Source: an uncultured Bacteroides sp.
GTDB taxonomy: Bacteria > Bacteroidota > Bacteroidia > Bacteroidales > Bacteroidaceae
Direction of reading: 5' to 3'
Assembly (NCBI GenBank): GCA_947074205.1
Contig: CAMTOQ010000027.1
Span: 1 to 38,528, forward strand
DNA: 38,528 nucleotides
The notes beneath the pieces were generated by a model. It did not search any database. It worked only from the letters and a program-made list of their open reading frames with translations, and had not been told where the DNA came from. This document shows, piece by piece, positions 33,901 to 38,528 of the stretch (position 1 is the stretch's first letter; each line of letters opens with the position of its first letter). A program made the translations under genes and the position numbers.

Positions 33901-35588
33901 TTTATTTTCACCAGCATCAAGCCATTATCTAAATCGGCATAAATCTTCGGCGGCACCTCTACCCCGATAAATGTAAGGTCGGCAGGTGTAAAGGTCTTAT
34001 TCGGAGCCATTATCAGTTCGCTATCCGTCACTGTGAGGTTGAAACGATTGACCCCTCCGCTGCAATACATCAGGCTACATTCGCTAATATTTGTCGAAGC
34101 ATCATCTTTCTTGAACATCGTAGGCACCACCTCGTACTCGCCATTAGGTAGTGTAGGCGAGATATTGTTGCCCACAGCATCCTGCACTATATGAAGATTC
34201 AGCTGCAGATCCGCCATATACCAACCACTGGCAAAAGTCACCTCATTCATCAGTTTGCGCACTATATTGCCACTTTTATCAATCACCGCTAGTCCCCAGT
34301 AGTAGGTTTCATTCTCTGTTGCATCAGTCAGATTTTCCACCGTCTTTATACCGATCACGAAGTGTCCTTTAGGGGTATTCTTTGGTATTCTCGAGTCAGA
34401 AAGAAGACTAAAGCCCGTAGCGGTCAAGACAGCAGGAACCTTCTCTCCACCCTCTTCGCCGGTCGCCAATGGTTTGATACCCGCTATCACACTCTGAAAT
34501 CTATTATAGCCACCGGTGCCACCGCCTATACCGCTACCACCCGGATCCATATAGCACATATCGAAGTAGCCATCATAAAAGCCACCCCATCCCCAGTTGA
34601 TATGTACAAGGTCTTGCGCATCGATGCCATCGCACACAAACATATGTCCCATATCGGCAGATCCGGAGTAGAGCAAAGGTATTTTCTGTTCCAGGTTGCT
34701 TCTCACCATCTCCACCCACTCACTGGTAAGATATTCGTTGCGTTGGTGCTGGCTCACTGTTGGCGAGTATTTAAAGTAGTTGATCAGCGCATTGGGTACT
34801 TCATAATTTAAAGCGCCACTCCCCGAAGTGCTATAATACATACGGACACCAATGCCACACAGCGCCATCAAATTGGCCACCGCCTTGGCTTGCTGAGGTT
34901 GATACGTGGGCTCGTAGGTCTGTGTGGCAGAGTTCCACTGACCGATATACACATCCAGCATATTGTTCCAGTCTATAGCGTGCTCGTAGGTCACACCAAA
35001 ATTGTTGGGTTGAGTATCTATGGAACTATTGGCAGCGGCCGGCCATTTATAGTAGTTCATTATTTGAGCCATGGCAGTAGCCACGCAGCCGGTCACAAAA
35101 CCATTGCACTGGTCGTTGTAGGGCTGGCCCTGATTCCATCTAGCCGTCACCATAGGGGCCACTTCTATGCCCCCGGCTCTTGTCCCCACATCGGGAGGCG
35201 ATACTTGCCCTGTCTGCACAGCCGCCACATAGGCCTCGTAGTCGGCCAAGAAAGCGCTCAGTGCTTCGGGCATCTTATCGCCTGTAAAAGGGCTAGACAC
35301 CGAGTAGCCCACCAATGCAGGAAACTCATCGTCGCCGGAGATAATGATAAACCCATCACCACCCTGCGGGCCAAACACATAGTAGGGGGCAGTAAACTCT
35401 GCGGCACGTGTAGCAGCACCAGGTGCATAGATACATTGCAATTCGTATCCACCTTGCCGCGTCATCGGCTTAAATACATCCATTGTATAAGCCAATTCTC
35501 TGGCTTTGTTCACCGTTATGGGGGCTGCATTGAGCTGCACTCCCACAACGCACATCACGAAACTAATCAGGAGAAGATGTTTTCTCAT
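30942..35588 (-). CDS. C10 (streptopain-like) cysteine protease with three tandem C-terminal modules
   Basis: This is a 1548-residue secreted protein with a signal peptide (to about LNAAP), an N-terminal inhibitory propeptide (about 25-140, Spi_prodomain-like), and a C10 protease domain (about 140-370) with catalytic Cys168 in TGCVATAMAQ, catalytic His315 in MGHMFVCDG and the NWGWGG motif. Then a long beta-rich part leads to three tandem units of about 233 residues, each opening 'PLxxLNGQxFxIK' and later 'SYFYxExIPGVL'. The last ~75 residues, IRVYNLSGRLLLT… to the Lys-rich end, look like a type IX secretion sorting tail. C10 enzymes of oral and gut Bacteroidales attack host proteins. The target is not shown. 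Strong hairpins lie at both ends of the gene. Confidence 0.88.
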   Translation of the reverse strand: MRKHLLLISFVMCVVGVQLNAAPITVNKARELAYTMDVFKPMTRQGGYELQCIYAPGAATRAAEFTAPYYVFGPQGGDGFIIISGDDEFPALVGYSVSSPFTGDKMPEALSAFLADYEAYVAAVQTGQVSPPDVGTRAGGIEVAPMVTARWNQGQPYNDQCNGFVTGCVATAMAQIMNYYKWPAAANSSIDTQPNNFGVTYEHAIDWNNMLDVYIGQWNSATQTYEPTYQPQQAKAVANLMALCGIGVRMYYSTSGSGALNYEVPNALINYFKYSPTVSQHQRNEYLTSEWVEMVRSNLEQKIPLLYSGSADMGHMFVCDGIDAQDLVHINWGWGGFYDGYFDMCYMDPGGSGIGGGTGGYNRFQSVIAGIKPLATGEEGGEKVPAVLTATGFSLLSDSRIPKNTPKGHFVIGIKTVENLTDATENETYYWGLAVIDKSGNIVRKLMNEVTFASGWYMADLQLNLHIVQDAVGNNISPTLPNGEYEVVPTMFKKDDASTNISECSLMYCSGGVNRFNLTVTDSELIMAPNKTFTPADLTFIGVEVPPKIYADLDNGLMLVKIKNSGSTTYQGNIKVVFKTPSGTEQEVVYYTPLFGDKEMDLPIPLPTFTTAGEYGLQVFYELTDNNYQAISSDRSYSITVLPLPQSAIVMMDYPLTIYYNKENRLDNYISAYTYLKANKVYEGPMELYALREGDPETKEILLLQCVTQVSTTSERIQGLADYSEGYRNLSAGKYNLYLKYSSEGEMIKVTPESNNNYVMELGETPTDIPLLNAPLVINDGLPLLDGQRFTIKATLVSVSGYTGRLLGSASYRDADNKWQTAALFNTLDITLLPNEPQTIELVASTIEGTPEGNYAFTFQFPYKDSFYSLPLKGYEASNSFQITHTALVVSAPLIVNEGNEVKPGSEGTVQLTVKSGIKYPSSYFYLEDIPGVLKGTTVNVETLPYNQDQVLSLPYTIEPFAVGGDYTLTVIHRDPKTGQASTLDLGEQAASAKFSVTAVKGQPIVVAPLEINEGIPLYNGQSFVIKSTLLSPSDYSGSIYGTTFYTAADGSSVAMVHIYRKDVALKAGEQQTVYLDAICYNDPPEGSYTLKALYTEGEDGIDLSLGQYAESATFQVTRTLIVVPSAIGMLNGRQLDQGSSGEVQFAVISQINHPSTYFYIEDIPGVLTGSRVNVEKLPYNQRYVLNLCYTIDEKATPGDYVLRIIHKDPVTEQPIALDLGEFDYSAKFSVVAVGDKPEVVAPIVVNEGIPLLNGQSFTIKIPLIAPAGYSGLLYGNAAYKDAGGEWNTVAYVFGKDIELKPNEQQIIELAAVCYDEAPIGSYSLSLYYAYGGYGIDLPLGAYAESAIFQVIHAPVVVSALVVNEGNDVEQGSEGTVQLTVVSQINHPRSYFYIDAIPGVLTGARVDVDNLPYNETIVLSLPYSVEDEAAIGEYALKVIHKDVMTEQPTELDLGEHTASAKFNVVQGTGIEGKWLAAIYAYQVPDGFVLRGLSGNEEIRVYNLSGRLLLTQQATANEVLVSSQQVDAKSCVVVVKKGTKQAVLKVVMK

Positions 35589-35619
35589 AGCTATATCATT
35601 TTAATAAGGACAACAATCC

Positions 35620-35659
35620 TTTATAAAAACAATCAAATGTTAAGTATTGTTTTTATAAA
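35620..35659. promoter_or_regulatory. 14-bp inverted repeat upstream of C10 protease
   Basis: TTTATAAAAACAAT (35620-35633) is perfectly complementary to 35646-35659, with a 12-nt spacer. It lies 32-71 nt before the protease ATG; the spacer carries a TAACATTTG promoter-like sequence on the minus strand. Confidence 0.55.
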
Positions 35660-35673
35660 AGATTGATTATGAA

Positions 35674-35719
35674 CAAAAAAAAAGTCGAGCCCCGGCACTC
35701 ACTGCCAAAGCTCGACTTT
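35674..35719 (-). terminator. terminator after InlB-repeat gene
   Basis: A 10-bp stem (AAAGTCGAGC 35681-35690 with 35710-35719), an inner GGCA/TGCC stem, and nine T on the minus strand. Confidence 0.88.
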
Positions 35720-35743
35720 CTCTAATTCTAGATCAGTAGCCGT

Positions 35744-38528
35744 TTAGAACACCACCACTTTCACCATCTTCTTGCCGCAACGCACCACGTAGTAGTCGCG
35801 CTGAAGCTCTATCATCTCCATTGCCTCCGGCTTTTCGTTGACAGATACCGGCGCACCTGCCATGTTGTATACAGTGACTGCCGATGTAGCATTCTTCACC
35901 ACCACATGACCTCTGATGGCGTAAATCTCTACTCCATCGGCATCCATACCCTTGATAGAGGTAGCTACTTCCCACCTAGCATAGAGCGTCATATCGGCAT
36001 ACACGCGGTCGTTGTCGAAATCCCAAGGTTGGGTGCAGTCGGTGTCTTTGTGCCAGCCTAGGAAGTCGTAGCCCTCTAGGGTTGGGTCGGTTGGCTGAGT
36101 GATAAGAACACCATGTTGCACTTGAACAGGGGCTACCGCACTACCTTGATTGCTCTCGAACGTCACACTATAGTAGATAGAGCTAAGCAGTGTCCACTTG
36201 GCATAGAGCGTCATATCGCTATAAACTTGGTCGTTGTCAAAGTCCCAAGGCTGTGTGTATTCGGCATCTTTGTACCAGCCATTAAACATATAGCTTTCAC
36301 GTACAGGGTTGTTCGGTCTTGCCACTAGCCCACCGTAGCCCACTTGCAGTGGTTCGATAGAGGTTCCACCAAGTGTTTCGAAAGTCACAGTGCATGAAGC
36401 GTCACTCCATTTTGCATAGAGCGTCATATCTCCATAAACCTTGCCATTGTCGAAATCCCAAAACTCCGTACACGCATCATCTTTGTACCAACCATTGAAG
36501 GTGTAGGCCTCACGTGTTGGGTCGGCAGGTTTAGTAATCAATCCACCGTGCGATGCAGCTATTGGGTTGATAGTGCTGCCACCGTTACACTCAAAATAAA
36601 TAATATAGGTTATCACCTCCCATTTAGCATAAAGCGTTATGTCACCATAAATCTTATCATTATCGAAGTCCCATGGCTGAGTGCAGTTAGCATCCTTGTG
36701 CCATCCAATGAACTTGAAGCCTTCTAACGTTGGATTGGCAGGTTGGGTAACTAAACTACCAAATTGCAGTTGTATAGCATCTACAGCAGAGCCACCGTTG
36801 GTATCGTAGGTCACAGTGTGTGTAGGAAGTTCGCCAAAGCCGATTTCACCAGTACCTGCTCCACCACTCGAGCCCCAAGTGCGGTAAGGATTTTCGGGAG
36901 TAGAATTGGCAAGCACCCAGGTGTTGAGAAGCACTAGTGGGTCCTCAGTCAAGTCTTCTCCGTGATTCTCACCAACGGTTTCAACACTCACTAAATCGTT
37001 TTCTGACGTTCCTATTCTAACTAGCATATCTTTGTTGGCATAGTTGGAAGAAAAAACACCACCATCATTATATCCCACTCGGTTAATATAGATGTTATCT
37101 GTCGACTCACTACTTATAACTGTGATTTCGGAGCCTAAAGCAATACAATTGGTTACTGTAGTTCCATTTGCATAGCCCACAATAGCACCTATATAAATTG
37201 GAGGGGTAGAAGACGACGCTCTTGTACCCGCAGGGGTTTGTGGATCAACATCTATTGTTGCTGATTCCATTTTTACTAAACAATTTGCAATAGATCCTCT
37301 CACTGAAAAATTAGCGATATGCCCCAGATTCTTCATCTCTCCTACATGAACGGGGGCTTTAGCAGCAGTTATCATACAGTTGTAAATATTAGTACTCAGA
37401 GCATTATTGATTAATGTAAGGGGGCTTCCCGCAGTAGAACTTACGTCCCGGATAATCGAATTCGTAGCGCTTTCAATTAAATATGTATGTAAGGGAATAT
37501 TGGGATCTGTGCGTAAGTTGAGCACACTAAGATCGTGGATTAAAGCACCAGTGATTTCGCCCAATAGGGGGACTGATAAACTTGAAAGAGTTAGTTCCAT
37601 GCCATTACCATTTATGTTACCACTAAAAGGAATTTCATCATTACCTATAGGCTTTTGATCACTTGAAAGTGTTATATCATTAGTCACCTTGTAGTACGCA
37701 CTCCCATACTGTCCAATGCCATTGTTCACAAGACTTGCAAGAAGAAGAAAGTCATTAGAATTTTGTAGTAGATATGGGTCACTAGCGCTTCCAGAACCAG
37801 CGAAAACATTTGTATGCCCTGGAGAATCATAATCTAAGATTGGGAAGCCATTGTTTACCCCCTCTTCCACTTTCCAAAGGTAGAGACCATGTCCATCGAC
37901 AACTGTTTCTGCATTATTTAGCACATAGCCATTCAGCAATGAGAGTGGAGTCATACCACCTAGGTCCGCCCCATTATTGGCTCCCGTCGTGTATTTCACG
38001 TTAGTAAGATCGCCAGATACACTCCCTGTCTCCATTGTCATATTTTTGTCTGCATAGTTTTCCACAAATACACCGTCTGTACGCCCCGATATTCTTCCAA
38101 CATAACAGTTTACACCCCTAGCAATAATGCTGCTAGACAAAGCGATACAATGCTTTATCGTTGCAGTATCACTAGTATATCCTACAATGCCGCCAGAAGA
38201 AGAAGAAGAAGAAGAAGAAGAAATTGAACCACTAGAAGAACTATTTACAATACTACCACCAAGCATAAAGCCAACAAGGCCACCAGAATAAGAAAAAGAC
38301 ATTGAAGAAGAAGAAGAAGAAATTGAACCACTAGAAGAACTATTTACAATACTACCATCTTCCATTATACCCACAAGGCCACCAGAAGAAGAAAAAGACA
38401 TTGAAGAAGAAATTGAACCATTAGAAGAACTATTTACAATACTACCACTTTCCATATAGCCCACAAGGCCACCAGAAGAAGAAGAAGAAGAAATTGAACC
38501 ACTAGAAGAACTATTTACAATACTACCA
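35744..38528 (-). CDS. GLUG/poly-serine and InlB B-repeat surface protein, 5'-truncated by window edge
   Basis: Over 920 residues are visible and the frame is open to the window end, so the start and any signal peptide are missing. From the right edge inward: at least four GLUG-type repeats (GGLVGYMESGSIVNSSS and similar) with poly-serine spacers; a long beta-rich part with further GLUG-like blocks (about 36850-38190); four Listeria-Bacteroides (InlB B/Flg_new) repeats of ~68-72 residues between about 35970 and 36830, each with GGS…GWxKDxxCTxPWDFDN…TLYAKW; and a C-terminal tail (VTVYNMAGAPVSV… to VKVVVF) like the tail of the C10 protease. It is probably a surface adhesin or matrix-binding protein exported by a type IX-like route. 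A transcription terminator follows. Confidence 0.82.
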   Translation of the reverse strand, partial: GSIVNSSSSGSISSSSSSGGLVGYMESGSIVNSSSNGSISSSMSFSSSGGLVGIMEDGSIVNSSSSGSISSSSSSMSFSYSGGLVGFMLGGSIVNSSSSGSISSSSSSSSSGGIVGYTSDTATIKHCIALSSSIIARGVNCYVGRISGRTDGVFVENYADKNMTMETGSVSGDLTNVKYTTGANNGADLGGMTPLSLLNGYVLNNAETVVDGHGLYLWKVEEGVNNGFPILDYDSPGHTNVFAGSGSASDPYLLQNSNDFLLLASLVNNGIGQYGSAYYKVTNDITLSSDQKPIGNDEIPFSGNINGNGMELTLSSLSVPLLGEITGALIHDLSVLNLRTDPNIPLHTYLIESATNSIIRDVSSTAGSPLTLINNALSTNIYNCMITAAKAPVHVGEMKNLGHIANFSVRGSIANCLVKMESATIDVDPQTPAGTRASSSTPPIYIGAIVGYANGTTVTNCIALGSEITVISSESTDNIYINRVGYNDGGVFSSNYANKDMLVRIGTSENDLVSVETVGENHGEDLTEDPLVLLNTWVLANSTPENPYRTWGSSGGAGTGEIGFGELPTHTVTYDTNGGSAVDAIQLQFGSLVTQPANPTLEGFKFIGWHKDANCTQPWDFDNDKIYGDITLYAKWEVITYIIYFECNGGSTINPIAASHGGLITKPADPTREAYTFNGWYKDDACTEFWDFDNGKVYGDMTLYAKWSDASCTVTFETLGGTSIEPLQVGYGGLVARPNNPVRESYMFNGWYKDAEYTQPWDFDNDQVYSDMTLYAKWTLLSSIYYSVTFESNQGSAVAPVQVQHGVLITQPTDPTLEGYDFLGWHKDTDCTQPWDFDNDRVYADMTLYARWEVATSIKGMDADGVEIYAIRGHVVVKNATSAVTVYNMAGAPVSVNEKPEAMEMIELQRDYYVVRCGKKMVKVVVF
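38194..38528. repeat. tandem 81-99 bp coding repeats with GAA microsatellites
   Basis: Near-identical blocks (AATTGAACCACTAGAAGAAC and following) begin at 38222, 38321, 38411 and 38492, spaced by 99, 90 and 81 bp. The differences are in the serine/GAA tract lengths, all multiples of three. The largest GAA run spans about 38195-38222. The array continues beyond the window. Confidence 0.85.

Noticed and set aside
35620..35659. An invertible promoter segment for phase variation.
   Set aside because: The spacer between arms is only 12 nt, too short for site-specific inversion, and no invertase gene is near.
34890..35666. A 258-codon open frame on the plus strand opposite the C10 protease.
   Set aside because: The minus frame carries clear protease motifs over the same bases; the plus frame has no recognisable pattern and is a shadow.

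Overview
The window looks like chromosomal DNA from a member of the order Bacteroidales (phylum Bacteroidota). The reasons are: many promoters of the Bacteroidota primary-sigma type (TTTG, about 20 nt, then TAnnTTTG), weak or absent Shine-Dalgarno sequences in front of most genes, many 'MKK…C' lipoproteins, a FimA/Mfa-type (type V) pilus locus, a C10 (streptopain-like) protease, and C-terminal tails resembling type IX secretion sorting domains. Genus cannot be fixed from sequence alone. CTA leucine codons and the tetranucleotide CTAG are unusually common.

Layout. 1-5120: the 3' part of metG, then an overlapping flippase and GT2 glycosyltransferase pair, an orphan HigA-like fragment and a YefM-YoeB toxin-antitoxin pair. 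5209-10563: rplS on the minus strand, diverging from an operon of two half 5'-nucleotidases (C-terminal domain gene first) and a large GH3-plus-beta-lactamase fusion. 10564-13641, minus strand: three related small lipoproteins around a ROK sugar kinase. 13793-19548: a five-gene MacAB-TolC-type export operon (ATPase, two permeases, adaptor, outer-membrane channel). 19779-20928: two unrecognised small genes and a DUF3836-like exported protein. 21237-23238: a secreted alpha/beta-hydrolase and a membrane-anchored old-yellow-enzyme homologue, followed by a 123-bp MITE-like element with nested palindromes. 23416-24942, minus strand: a two-domain glycosyltransferase.

25290-30850 is a four-gene type V pilus locus: a DUF3575 envelope protein, a DUF5119-like lipoprotein (candidate anchor), an abundant-type fimbrillin, and a fimbrillin fused to BspA-like leucine-rich repeats that looks like a tip adhesin. 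It has a strong promoter with a 25-bp near-perfect palindrome over its -33 box and an internal mRNA hairpin between the shaft and putative tip genes. The right end, on the minus strand, holds two very large surface or secreted proteins: a 1548-residue C10 protease with three tandem ~233-residue modules, and a GLUG/poly-serine/InlB-repeat protein that runs off the window edge. Both end in similar sorting-type tails.

The best candidates for something not yet described are the pilus-LRR tip chimera with its palindromic promoter, the MITE-like element and its decayed relative, the three-member lipoprotein family around the kinase, the variable serine-repeat region, and the unassigned two-gene cassette at 19779-20411.
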